Shown here: positions 43,747 through 57,300 of the stretch, in pieces
Layout of the letters: each line of letters begins with the position of its first letter
Position numbering within the stretch: position 1 is the first letter of the stretch
NCBI GenBank assembly: GCA_946894095.1
Contig: OX335642.1
Location: 24,315,021-24,379,020, forward strand
Length of the DNA stretch: 64,000 nt
Direction: 5' to 3'
Source: Incurvaria masculella
Lineage: Eukaryota > Arthropoda > Insecta > Lepidoptera > Incurvariidae
The notes under the pieces: model-generated
Seen by the model: the letters and a program-made list of their open reading frames with translations, nothing else
What the model was told of the DNA's origin: nothing
Database searches by the model: none
Made by a program: the position numbers and the translations under genes

Positions 43747-44324
43747 CTAAACAAGTGGAAACGTAAGCTAAAAGTCTCCAGTCCTTCCATGCTCGCTAGC
43801 CGTAATGCAGTAACATCTCTTTGGGTCCACAGACCGGAGTACCACTTTATCTTGGCATAAGTGATTGTGATGTTTTACTTTCCTAGATATTCTCTGAAAG
43901 CGCAATGTCATCATCATAGTTATTTTCGGTTAGAGTTAATTCTTGATGTTGGGATATGAACAAACTTGCAGTGATAAGAAAGTCTCTAAAGCTATAAAAG
44001 TGTTTCCGATAATTATTCTGGAAACTTATGACAGGTCCCAAATCTATGCGATAATAAATGTTAGTTCTGAAAACATCGTCATAAAATCTTGTTGTTTCCG
44101 CAAATTGTAAAGGCTGTCCTGCCTGATTTAATTAAAACTACGAATTCTAAGGATGGAAATAAACAACTTTTGTTCTTTAAATTGCAAAAATAAAAAAAAT
44201 ATATTGACTTCCCCAAACATTTACTATAACAACGAAGTATTCGCAATATTTTTTAGAAAAAAAATTCTTTATTCTTCATTACGATTATTTTCGTAGGTTT
44301 TCTTACTTTCTTGATGGTAAGGAA

Positions 44325-44487
44325 AATCCCGCCTTGGTTGGTGTAATCGCAGACTGTTGAAGCGGCAATGAAAATTATTCGGGTTTTCTATCCAGTTAAA
44401 TGCAGATGTGTAATAAAAGGAATGTCCTGGCATGGCGCCTAGTTCCCATGAGCTGTGTTGGGATAGTATCATGACAGTAGGTATGTC
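44325..44487 (+). mobile_element. tRNA-derived SINE, 3' half
   Basis: gaagcggcaatgaaaattat, ttttctatccagttaaatgc, ggaatgtcctggcatggcgc and tagtatcatgacagtagg match the 3' half of the SINE at 38450. Just beyond it, CGTGTGACACG occurs twice (about 44499 and 44554). Confidence 0.75.
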
Positions 44488-45196
44488 CAGTCACATTTCG
44501 TGTGACACGGACTATTTGTGACACGCAGTGATTTCACTCGCAGCGTAATCGGGCTTCGTGTGACACGGGCTTCAGACGATTATTTCCCATAGACCTAGCA
44601 TTGCTCGGCTCCGGTCAATGTCTTTTTAGACTGATGCCTGACTGAAATATTTCCTGTATATTATATAAGTTCACCGTACAAATTGTCATCTCTATTTCAC
44701 CCCATTCGCGTTTAATTTTCGCTACAAAAGGTAGCCTATGTCTTTCTCCAAGGTCCTGAATATCTCTGTACCAAAATTCATTAAAATTGCTTCAGCGATT
44801 CAGGCGTGAAAACGCATCAGACGGACAGAGTTACTTTCGAATTTATAATAAGAAGATAGATAATATAGATTACCTGAAGAATATATTTGGACAAAACAAT
44901 GGTAGCGAATAAAACCAAAGTCATGGCACGTGAATTCCATTATTTTATCGTTTATTAAATTTAAATGTTCATTCGTATTCTGTCTCACAAATATTTACAA
45001 CATTCTGAAAATTTTATTGTACTCGTATTGTATACACGATTTATTCCTGACTATCTTAAAAAGTAATTCTTAAACGTATATTTCTTAAAGTAGAGATATT
45101 AATCTTACTTTACAATGTATTTAAATAATACTGTTACTGACTTAAATTAAAAGGGTTCACAACAACTATCCTGCGGACAGCGAAAAATAATTATAT

Positions 45197-45315
45197 TTAT
45201 CTTTTTAAAGACATCAGCGAAACCATTAAAATTGACAGTAATATAATTATTCTGTGTGTTTGTATCCTGCAACCTTCTGAGTTGTTGCCATGCTGCATCG
45301 CCGCTGGAGTCTCGC
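45197..45315 (-). CDS. dpr: dpr terminal exon
   Basis: Acceptor tttttttcag directly before 45315. 119 nt: two bases completing a codon, 38 codons and TAA. It encodes ETPAAMQHGNNSEG, a short basic stretch, then a strongly hydrophobic segment (IIILLSILMVSLMSL) and a Lys-Arg end. PAAMQHG before a hydrophobic C-terminus is a dpr hallmark. The frame is open upstream of the acceptor, so the longer ORF is partly intronic. Confidence 0.92.
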
Positions 45316-48300
45316 CTGAAAAAAACACACCGACATTAATTGAGGAGTTAACAGATTGGGGTAACCTGTATAAAGATATATGGAAGCACCAAGTTATGTT
45401 ATACAAGTACGAAAAATTGCTGCCATAAGTTTTCTTGACATCGCTGCATTGATATTGATTTTGAACGGCCTATGATTCCAACATATTTAAGGTGAGTCCC
45501 ATCTCATCGTGGATGAGGTCTACATACGTTGGGCCAACCTCGATAAGTGTTGTACTTCTTTGTCGCCAATTTATTAAACCTCACCGCGTCTGGGGAGGGA
45601 GCGTGACACAGTCGTCATTCAATATACACAGTGGTCACCGAGACATGCGGCCTCCCAGCCGCGTGGCGACTGAGTTGTGCCGCGGCGTCGTAGAATTTGG
45701 CGACCAAGAGGTAGGACACATATTCTGTTCACTCACTCTGAACGACGTGCACCGTGACGGAGGCTGCGCGCGCGTTGGCCGGCACGCACGTGTAGTTGCC
45801 GGCGTGCCGCGGCTCCGCCTTCTCTATCACCAGCTCGCTCGTCTGCCGGCCGTTGGAGACGCTCACGCCATCTGTAACAAGGATAGGTCGCGCGTCAGCC
45901 ATGTGTTTAGTGAAACTGGTCTTCCATGCTTACGGGGTGGTACACACGATGTTCGGATTTGACGTTTTTCTATTTTGTCGGCAATGACGGTAGGGCGGTG
46001 ACGTTCACTTTTCATTAGTTTTGAGCTGTTGAATAAACAATTCAATTTTGTCCATACATAAGCATACGGATGTAAGTAGCTCTTTGAACAAATAGCTATA
46101 GAAACCGGCCCCAAAACCTACACACGCACAAGATAATAACACCTAATAAGCAAATAATGGGTAACCGCGTGACGGTTGTGTTGAGGCTAGCCGTGGATCG
46201 GATACCACGAAAAACTTTAGGCACCCTTCGCGCTGAATGAACGATGGTCAATGCGGCAATGAGAATTGTCCGTATTTTCTATCCAATTCAATGTAGCGTT
46301 ACCATTTACTACATATTCATTGGACTAATAGTATGACCGTAAGTGTGGTTCCTTAAAAAACCGGTCAAGCGTGAACGTGTTCACGTGCCGAGAATCCCGT
46401 CACTGCGAAAAATTAACGTAAAAAGTAATTATTTTTACAGAGTGTAAAACGACGAAATTTACCCTCGCCTGATGATTATTTTTCAATTTCATACAAAAAA
46501 TAGCGATTCGGAAATATAGCTTTTCTAAAAAAGTATGACGTTTTGAGCAAATGTTTTTAATAGGTGCACAACAACATAAGTGTGCCTGTATAGGATTTCT
46601 TTTGAGATTTTTTTAACAACCCTTATTTTTTGAGTCGGCTTCAGCCGGGCAAGCGCTAGGCCAGTCAAGAGAACCTTGGCTACCTTGGCTGACACCAACT
46701 CAAAAAATAAAATAATCCTATACAAAAATGGAAATTATTTTTTTAGTACTTTTTCTTTGAAGTCGGTTACTTTTTTGTTAATAATTTTTTTGTTTGTTTC
46801 TTTTTAGTTTTTTTTTTACGAAAACTAAAAACATGAAAATTTATTAATTAATGCGATAATTAAACTTACAAAATATAAAAGATTTCATCCAATTTTTCTC
46901 TACAAAGCAATTTTGTAGACGCCATTACGCTCGCTGCATTTCCTCGCTGTATAGCCAGTCCGACCCTCTGTCGAAAATATCTTCCAGATCGGTAATCGCC
47001 TGAACATTCTTTTAATTTAGAACCCAAGTTTTTGACAAATAATTTTGTATCCTTACTCCAAACACCTAAAGTCTCGACCGCAAAAGCAACGAACTCATAA
47101 TTTACTTTAATTGCCGAATATTTTGAGTGTTTTAATCTTGCAGCAGTTTCTGCTGCTGCTCCTGACGTGCGAGCGGTCGAACTAACATATGAGGCCGCCA
47201 ATGTATCTACGCATGTGGCGTCCCACACCAGAGCCCTGCCTTTGTCCCATGGAATTATGGTCATGCCATCTGGTCTCTTTCCATCATCCCTACTCAGGCC
47301 CACCGGCTCTAATAATGATGGAATATTTGCAGAGGAAAGTGCTCTTTTAATTAATTGGTTGAGGGTTGCATGACGTGAAAATCTGCCTGCACATTTCAGG
47401 CAACTTAATCCATGGCGTCCTTTGGTATCGACCATAATGCCGCAACTGCACTTATGCGGCAGGCACATGTCGCAACCAAGGCGAAGAGCGATGACAATTC
47501 TTAGGCAATTATTATCCAAAAAAGTGCCGGTGTGCGATGATGGTATGGCGTGAAGCCATGCACCAGCCTCTGGTGTGGACACTGCGCGGATACGCGCCTG
47601 TTCTACAATTGAGTCGGAATTTAAAAGTACGTTGTGCAACCGTTTTACAACGGATGCATCCCAAAGTTTTTGTGAGCATAGATTTGATGGGAGTTCTTCA
47701 CCTGGGCACAAGCTTTTCCAGGCATTTAAAGCTTCGTTCAAATGGCAAATCGCATTCTCGTCACTATTTCTGGTTAATATGGCTGTGACAAGATCTGCGA
47801 CTCCAAATGCTGACGCCAAAAATGCAGGTATTCCAATGTCAGTGAACCGGCGTACTCCAAGGCCACCATTCCATATAGGCAATGAAGCTTGCAGCCATTG
47901 ATCTTCGTTCAAACTGATATTCAAAATATCTTCTAGAGCTTGTTTGATTGTACTATCAATTTTCAAAATTTTCTCCTGAAATAGCCAAGAAGGAGTTGTT
48001 CTGGCAAGGTATATGAGCTTTGGCATACCGAAACAAGTCTTAAGAATTACATATGCCATATGGGAATGCAGCAAGCGTAGGCGACTAAAAGTTAATTCTA
48101 AAATACTTAATTTGTTTTCAAGAAAATCAGGCGTTGCCTCAATGGTAATCGGTGCGCCTAGTAAACATAAATTGCTAAGATCAGTGATCTTGATATCTAG
48201 CAAAACATCTTTAAATTGTGAATGCACATCGTTGTCGTAATTTGATAAAAATATTAGTTCACATTTGCTAGCATTAAATTCTAGCCCAATGGATTTGAAT

Positions 48301-51300
48301 TCTTCAATTAATTTTGATAGATCTTTTAAAACATCTTCCGCTGAACCTCCCAGTGTGCCATCATCCAGGTACCAAATGTTAAGTTCGGATGTTAGTGCTT
48401 CAATTATTGGATGTATTGATAGGCTGAAGATGAGGGGCCCCAGAGGATCTCCTTGCTGTGCTCCAACTTGGGAATCTATGGTATTTTTACCAAAAAATAA
48501 AATTGATGGGTTTGCGTAGCACTTCCATAAAAAAGGAAAAAGCTTTGGTGCTTTATTTTTTATTGCTTCCAGCATCGAATCTCTTTCTACGCAATTGAAG
48601 GCATTTTTAAGATCTATTTTAAGCAAAACTTTATCTTTGGAACCATTTAAGTTTTTATACGACCTCGTGGCATGGATTGCTGCTTCGCATCCTTTCTCTA
48701 CTCCAAATCCCATTTGAATCGGCTTAAAATATTGTTCTAGATGTATTCTTGCTAATTTGCAGCACAGCTTAGCAGTGAGTCGCCTGAATGTATTTCCCAC
48801 TGCAATTGGTCGTAGGCCACCGTCTTTTTTGGTCAGTGCACACAAAGATGCTCCGTATAAATATTGGCAGATATCTGGGTTAACTTTTCCGGCGAGCATA
48901 AAATTACAAAGTTTAACAATAGACTTTAAGAGACGTTGACCTGCATCTCCAGTACAGTATGAGATCATATCTTTTAAGTGTTGTGGCCTTAATCCATCCG
49001 GTCCTGATGCAGAGAACCGTTAGGAAAACTCGAAATACCTTCAAGTACCATTTTCTCGGTAACAGTGAGGTATTCTATACTCTCGCTGGGGTTATCACGG
49101 AAGATAAGCGGTCTAGATGGAGAAGGATGTTTATTTCTTAAGGTCTCCAGTACGCTGTCATCTCTGTCTGCAAGTTTGTCTTTCGATGACAACAGACGAA
49201 CTGCACCTTTTAGGTCACCGTCTGCTACTTTTGCTTCAACCCTTCGTTGAAGGTTACAACGAATTGCGGATATTTCTGTTATATGGAAATCTTTGTCGTA
49301 ATTTTGAACGTTGTCCTTAATTTTTTTTGTAAGGCACCTGTCTTCTCTGGCTCCATCTGGTATTCTGAGGGCGATATATGAAAATAAAGTAATTTTTTCC
49401 CAACTGTCTGTATCGTTTTGGGCAATACAATTTTCTATTACTTGTGTTAACTTCTCCGCTGCCGCTATCCGTGCGCCCTTTGGTAGTCTTCTAAGAATTC
49501 TTATTTTTGATTTATATTCGGCAATTTTTTCTTTCAATGTCTGAATCTGTAGGGCATGGTTTTGTGTTGTATTTTGCAAATCGAATGACTGATTATTACG
49601 ATGAATTCTGGAATGATGTATGCTGAGTCCTTTGTTCCCCTTACATATTTTCGGGCAGTAAGGGCAGGTCAGCAAGGCTGGTGTTGTCTGCGAAGCTGAC
49701 TGTGGTTGCCTTCTGACGGCGGTTGGCTGTGATGATGCTTGAGGAACATTTTGCATAGTAAGAGTACCTATTTAATGATTGTTTCACATCATTTACCTAT
49801 TTTTAGGGGTGAATCGCCAAAGTAAACTGAATAAAACTACTAAAATTGTTAAATAATGATAAAAATGTAAATATTTAGATTTTTCCAAAAATGACAGCGA
49901 CTTGTCACTTTGGCAGCTTTCTTTTTAGTTAATCTAAAGTACACTAACTAATTTGTACACGTCCTTTCCAATAAAAAAGAATCATCGAAATCGGTTGAGT
50001 TATTCCATTTTTCGCGCACATACTTAATACAAATTTAAGATTTATATGATTTTATCATGGATATCATTGTCAGAACTAAACCAAATTAAAATGGGACCAC
50101 ACTGGAAGCACCAGCTTTCGAAAAAAAAAAAAATTAAATCGGTTCACCCAGGCGAGTGTTATGAGGTAACAAACATAAAAAAAACATACAGACGAATTGA
50201 TAACCTCCTCCTTTTTTGAAGTCGGTCAAAAAGCAGTCAAGGCAAGTTTTGTAGGCAGTCGTGCAGTCAAAATGTGACGATAGGCTAGAATGTATCTCCA
50301 TGACATATTCCAAATCGCATCGACAGGTCGCGAGGTGGGCTGTCTCTAATCTCGCTTTTATTCGGAAACACGGGGGCTAATATCATCTGACAGGTCAGAC
50401 GGGCTCGCCCAGGTCAGTGCGGAAACGGTCGTGACCCGAATAACTATATTTCCGCGCCGACCTGTCATTTGATGTCAGGCCGAAACTAATGCTGACCATA
50501 GGGAGAACTTTAGTGGTGAGCTGGTGAAACTCGTAACTGTATCCTTTTCTAGTCTTCTGCTTTCGAAAATAACCTTCGCAGCCCGGCTTCGCACGGGTGC
50601 AAGTAACATGTGGTTTGAATGTGATTTGTTTGCCAATAAAAAAAGTGTGACTGCTACCAAACTTCACAGGATCTGGGCTAATCTCAATATGGCCTGAAAG
50701 TGTCATAAAAATCGGTCACGACGACGTCATTTCATTTTGGACATTCACTCGAGCGAAGCTTCTAAACTTACAAACTGCACAGGATCACCTGCTAGGCTAA
50801 TCTAAAGAGATCGCCTGATTATTTCATCAAAATCGGTCATGACACCGTTATTTATTTTAGACATTCACCCAAGCGGAGCTTCTAACCTTTTTAAACGTTT
50901 TTTTTCCAAACTGATGATCCACGTCGAACATTTTGGTAAATTTGCTACAATAAAGTACATGGGGCCGTCTTTTTAAAAAAACCAGACAAGTGCGAGTTTG
51001 ACTCGTGCACCGAGGGTTCCGTACAACATTGTATGTAGATAGTTCGTCCATAACGGCATTGTTTTAAGGTGATTTAACTAATCAATATTTTTTTCTGATA
51101 TTTTCCTTTACTATGCTGTGAGAACTTGCTTCTTACCAAATTTCATGATTCTATAGGTCAATGGGGAGTGCCCTATAGATTTTATTTCACTTGCGAGTGT
51201 CAAAATATGCGCAAAAGGCTGTATTTTTGATCGCCTTGAATAAGAACATCGATATTTTTACAGTTCCAAGGGATCACAGAATAAAAAAATATATATAAAT

Positions 51301-54300
51301 TTGAACATTAAAACTCCACGAGTTCAAGATAAAAAGGGTCTCGACATACGGACAATAAAGTCTTCCTATATGGGTTCCTCTTTTAATTTGGGGGAACGGA
51401 ATCCTACAAACGCCACAAACCTTGCTAGTAAGCTACCTACGAATTAAGATCACCTTCTGAATTACCGGTTAGAATTCTTATTCAAAATTATCTTAACTCC
51501 ATTATGAAAAAATGACACATATTAAAAACCCAGCCACGTCGGTGCTCGAGTTGATCAAAGAGCTTCTTCTAATCATGATATTCATAGAGGCTTTGATCAG
51601 AATATCGGCTTTTAGAATTATTCATTACGTTCTTATCTACATGCGCCTAGGAGTTCTCAGGAATTGGATTTTTTTGCTCAGGCTCACTATTAGCATATAC
51701 GTAAAAATCACCAAGTCTAGGGCTGAGATAAATAGTGCCAACAGAAATTAAGACTAACGAAAAGTAGTACTTTGTGACGTCACTTTGACACATTTTGTAT
51801 GGACGAAATCTCAAAGTAATGCAAATTGACGTCACAAAGTACTACTTTTCGGTAGTCTTAGTTTCTGTTACGACTATTTATCTCAGCCTAGGAGAGCAGA
51901 CAGAAAAGGCAGAGCCAATTAGCTAGATCAAGGGAACATTGACATAATATCATTGAGCGGCTCGTAACTCAGGGGCGGGGGGCTTGCTTCTTATGTCAAA
52001 GGTCATGGGTTCGATCCCCGACCCGTTCATACACCACATCCTTTCTCTTTGATGAATGCGGGTTTTCCATGGTTCGGAATCCATGTAAGACAGTAGGTCC
52101 TTTTCCCCTAATAGGTGGTAGGGTTAGCCCGTCTGGGTCGCTACAGGTTGCAACATCGCATTTGTAAAAAAGATGGTCCAAGCGGCAATGAAAGATTTTC
52201 CGTATTTTCCATTCAGTTCTATAATGCCGCGCTCATAAACGGTAAGTCTTGGAATGGGACCTTAAGGAGGTCCAACTCGGCGGGCCTAACTCATTCGCGG
52301 GCACGGTACAAAACCGGAGCACAGAACTAAGGACCTTCTCTGTTTCAAAGAATAAGACAGGCTCCGTGATGAGGAAGATGCAACATGTCCACAAAAAACG
52401 CAATGTGCATAGCGTATGATTTGGTAAGATTTACGAAAAATTTAATTTCAAAACGACTTATAGCTAAAAGTAAACCACGACCGCTGTAGTCAAAAATCTA
52501 ACAAAAACCAAATAGATTATAAATCTTGATTAAATAAGCTATGTCTCATGACTAATCTTTTTCCTCCAAAGTTATTGTATAAAACGCGCGAAAAATTCGA
52601 ACTTTCGGACCTTATTACTTAGAAACCAAAAACAATTTTACAATGCCAATGGTCATCAGATATCTAGTTCGATCAAATAAAGTTATTTTGAGCAAAATTT
52701 GGGATCTCTGACAAGAAATATGGGCGTGATCTTCTTTACTCTTTTGTATGGGGAGATGAGCGGGATGGGCCACCTTAAGGATACCACAAGAAGGACCATA
52801 AGGATGCGGTGTGTTGGGCTAACATCGAGGGACACCGAAACATGAACAACGAATCCCTTAGTCGGGTCTTATAACATGCATTGTAAAAAATGCAGTGGGA
52901 CCACATGTATTCTTTTTAAGTGCAAACACCGTTGAATGTGCCTTTGCCGAAAATTCAAGTTCGGATTGGGATAACCGATAAGATTCAACTTTGGGGAGAA
53001 CTGCTTAAATAAAGACACACAGTCAACGGAAGGATGACACCAAATTTTTTTCAGGTATTCTCATCTCAGTGTTGAAAGTAAACGACTGTACTGCAGAATT
53101 GTTTCACCCCTCTGCGAAACGGGCCCAGCCCAGTGCAGAGTAGGTGAGCCTAAAAAACACGCTCCTACGTTACGAATGTCTGTAACAAAGTGTTATACCT
53201 ATCAAATAAATAAATAATTAAATTAAAATATATTTTTTTATTAAAGAAAATATAAATCGCCTTGTAGCTTCACAATACTTAAATTAATGAGGAAAAGTTG
53301 AGAAATATGATCAACAAAGAATCGGTGGGTCACCATTTATTTACCAGAAAAAAGGGTATTTGTTCCGCCCATTTAACTCACCATCTATAAATCCACCAGG
53401 TCACCATAATTTCTTAGGTCTGTGGTTTAATCTTAATAGAATTTGTTTATTTTTTTGTTTTGTTTATTTCCGTAACTGCGCACGAAATATAAAGATATAT
53501 ATATTCAGCGAAAGGAACATCGCTCCTACCGGGTGTCCCACGACACCTCTCGTAATTTTATAAATTACGAGAGGTCTAACCTGTCAAAACTTAGTACGAG
53601 ATTAGCACCGGACTAACCATACAAAAACCGGTTTAATCCGGTGGGCTAAAGTTAGTCCGCCCACTCTGAATACAGCTGTGAGTGCTTAGTGTGCTCGCCG
53701 ACACAGTTTTATAACTTACTATTTTTGGGGAGTAATAGCAGAAATATCGACGAACGAACGTGGCGCCATCTAATTTGACGCATACACCCCTTTAAGGGGT
53801 ATAAGAGGGGACTGGACAGAGAAAGGGTATGTTATGACAGGTTGTCGGCTTAATTGGTCCAATTTGACGTGAGTGGTAAATGGTAAAGGTCATATGAGGA
53901 AGTTTGGACGAAGTTCGTAATAGATAAAGTTCCGTCATGTTTGTTGTTTGAGCAGATGACAGAACGATCGAAGACTGTGGTGATGAGAAATATTACATTC
54001 CTTTACGAGTAGTGTAGCTCGACTACCAGAAATTGAAAGTAATTAAATAAAAACCGGCCAAGTGCGAGTCGGACGAGCACACGAAGGGTTTTTTGTGTCC
54101 CCCCTTTAATTTTTATATTTTTTTATTTTCCCTTTTTGTTCATATAGTGGCAAAATAAATTTCATTTCATTTCATTTATTTATTCAACTTCTGGTAGTAA
54201 AACTACGCTAAGTCATGTCACAATTTGATTGATCCGCGGATTCGATCAACCAGTGAAGAAGAACCCGCAAAGAAACTTCACTGGTCTATAAATTATGTTT

Positions 54301-57300
54301 TTTTTTTGGTCTTTTTTTTTTCGTCCACATAAATGATATAACACAATTATGATTTCATACCTAAATGCTACTGCCAAACTTACATTGGTAGAACGGTCTG
54401 GAGCACAGAACTAAGGACTACGAGGAAACAACAACCCACAATGTGAAAAGTCTTAATTAATAAATAAATAAATAATACACACTCTGTGAAAATATCAGCT
54501 GCCTACCTATTACGGTTCATGAGATACAGCCCTGTGACAGACGGACGGACGGTCGGATAGACGGACGGAAAGCGGAGTCTTAGTAATAGGGTTCCGTTGG
54601 CACCCTTTGGGTATGGAACCCTAAAAGAGAAATCGTAAATTAACTTTTTCGTACTAAGCAGGTACAATGTTTTAACTTGTACAGTTCATTCGGGTTTAGT
54701 AGACACAGGAAAGAATGTATATTATACTGCATATAGTCGCTCCATGGTTTGTGGTGAACGCACGAGATGGCATTGAACCCATGAGCTCTTGAATGAGTGG
54801 CGACGCCCGCGCCCAAAACTACGAGCAGCCTTAATTAACCGCCAAATTAACCGAATTTTGTTTTTTTTTCGGTCAGGACATTTATTTATAATACCACACT
54901 TAATGTCATGATACTAGCCCAATTCAACAACTAGGTACCATGCCAGGACCTTGCTTGTATTGCACAGATGCATTGAACCGCTTCGACCATACATCGATGA
55001 GACGATCTACAAGCCTACACATAAATGCAACAACATAAAGTAAATAATAGTACGGTGCGATTAAAAAAAACTATTTAAATGTATAAATACAACTAAACAT
55101 TATTTTTACCGTACCTAACATTATATTATTTAGATTTTTTCAATTTCCAAGATATCTCTTTTGTCTGCGCAGCTATAAAAGCACTAAGGAATCAGAAACA
55201 CATACAAAACGGAACAACATTACGGTATTAAATTGATAGTTTTTCCAAATACTCTGGATCTAAGGTTGCCGAAACCACGCTAGCTGAAAGATCCCCTCCT
55301 GCTGAAAAGCACCTCTCTTCGTCTGTACAAGACGTCTTCCCGCGTAATTATGTCCGGGCCACCGCTCTCATCCGTCTTCACAGTTTGACCGTAATTCGGA
55401 CCGGACCACTTGCAAGAATAAAAGTGATCAGTTTATAGCTCTTGCGATTCGCTTCAAGCCGTGATCGCTTTACAAATCACGCTCACGATTTGCTAGAAGC
55501 GGCTTGCATCTTAGAACTTAGGGCTTTGCTCCTCATGTGAGAGATTACGGGTTTAAATCCCCGCCCCGTTCGTGCATCTCTTAATATTTTTTCGTGGTTG
55601 GATAAGTGCATCACAAATGCAAGCTGCTCCATTGTACGGAATCCTTGTAAAACTGAAGGTTAGCCTCGGTAATCCCAGTGGCACGACGCCTCGCGGTTCG
55701 ATAAACTTGGTGAAGCAACTTGAGTTCTAGATGGGTGACCATTCAGGGTGGTCGTCCTCTTCCTTAATTACTAGATGGTAGGGTTTTACACCGCCCGGGT
55801 TGGTACCATCGCATTGAATGAACGATGGTCGAAGCGGTGTATTCCATCCAGTTCAATGCAGCTGAGGAATATAAGGAAGGTCCTGGCCTGGCACCTAGCT
55901 CTCATGTGGTTTGTTAGGCGAATATCATGTCAGTTGGTATTAGCTATACATGTCCAAACTTTACGTCCCAAGTTACGTAACAAAATAAGAAAAAAATTAA
56001 ACGCACACTGGGAAATGAACGCAACCAATACATTTATGTTAGAAAATTAACACTAAATCATTAATAAAAAGGTGGTGTTGGTTTGGCTGGACGCAAGCAC
56101 GCGTCGATACGAACAGGGCCGCACAAAAAGAGAAATATGCACGGTGAAAATTAAATTACATGATTGATTCGTCTCAAAGGAAAATCGCCGGAAAGAAAAT
56201 TCCCAATAAAATGGAAATGATTTCCCTTTCAGAGGGAAGCGACAATTTCGGATTCCATCCATTAGCTAGCGACCGGCTCTTCGCTATAAATCTTATTTCT
56301 ATTAATCTTGGCAATGTCGAGGCATTGAGGACAAAGGGACTTTTCTTGCGGAGTTTTTCAAAAGTTTCTCTAAAGCGGATTTTTTTTTTTAACTTCTGGC
56401 GAATAGAAACTCCGCGTGCACTGGACCGATTATTGGAAATAAATATTTCTAATCCAAGATGGAACTTTCCAGGCGGTTTTGGAGACAATTTTTATTTGAA
56501 ATTTTGATGCCATCAAGCACGAAAAGTTAGGGTCACACAGAAAATGGAAGAAGATGTGCCCTCTAGAGCGGCTACTAAAAGACCCGCTGTCTCTATAGAC
56601 TAGGAGGTCGCGTCAAAAATGTTAACGATAAAGTAAATGGCTGAAACTGGATTCACAGGACCAAGACATAAGTATTTAAAGTATTAAATCGTATTTAAGA
56701 AAATATTCACCCTATCATTCACATAAATAATAAATTTTAAGATATTATTTGAAATTTTCACTTGAATTTAATTCATAAAGCGCCTCAGAATCCTGATATG
56801 ATGAACTTTATATAAAATAAAATTATGAATTGGAAGAATTTTTTTATTGATAAATTAGGTGCCTGTACAGCCTAAGCGGCTGCATAGGCACCTAATTTTT
56901 TTCAGGTTTCACGTACATAACCCTATAAAGCAGTCAGAAATGAATACATTGAAAGATTTAAGTTACAAGAAAAGAAAGTATAAGTGTCTACTGTAAAAAG
57001 GAACGAGGCTCTGCCCTACGTCATTTTTTAAATAATTTTGTACAACTTCCGGACCTGTGGAGTTGCGAAAGCAAACTTTTAAACACAGCCTTGCGAAAGG
57101 AAAGAGACTAATATTTTCGAAGTAATTAAAATTGGCCTTTATAAGAAAGGTCTAATTAATTAAATGAAAACGAATTTAAAATACCAGTTTGCTGCAGTAC
57201 TTAAGGGATATTATCTGTTTAATTAAAACAAACATTTATTTAAGCAATAAATATGCTACAAAATAACCTTCTTTCAACCGATTTTGATTAAGCATAAGAC

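Larger units (their letters stand above)
46588..49756 (-). mobile_element. Non-LTR retroelement with restriction-like endonuclease (R2/R4/NeSL-type), one frameshift
   Basis: An N-terminal C2H2 zinc finger, a reverse transcriptase and a C-terminal CCHC plus PD-(D/E)-type endonuclease are encoded on the minus strand in two frames (49756-48989 and 48968-46866). This domain order belongs to the site-preferring, early-branching non-LTR elements with a single ORF. The two frames belong to one protein, broken near 49015. It lies in the 12.8-kb dpr intron, in the same orientation as the gene. Both flanks carry ttgaagtcggt (about 46758 and 50214), either a target duplication or part of a common repeat. 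Confidence 0.85.

Noticed and set aside
45492..45962. 156-codon plus-strand frame in GC-rich DNA
   Set aside because: Antisense shadow over the dpr exon 45871-45737; no motif of its own.
47167..48519. Several plus-strand frames of 60-108 codons
   Set aside because: Shadows of the 700-codon minus-strand retroelement frame.
51954..52030. tRNA-like sequence with perfect B box
   Set aside because: No cloverleaf can be completed and the sequence continues into the SINE body; it is a SINE head, not a tRNA gene.
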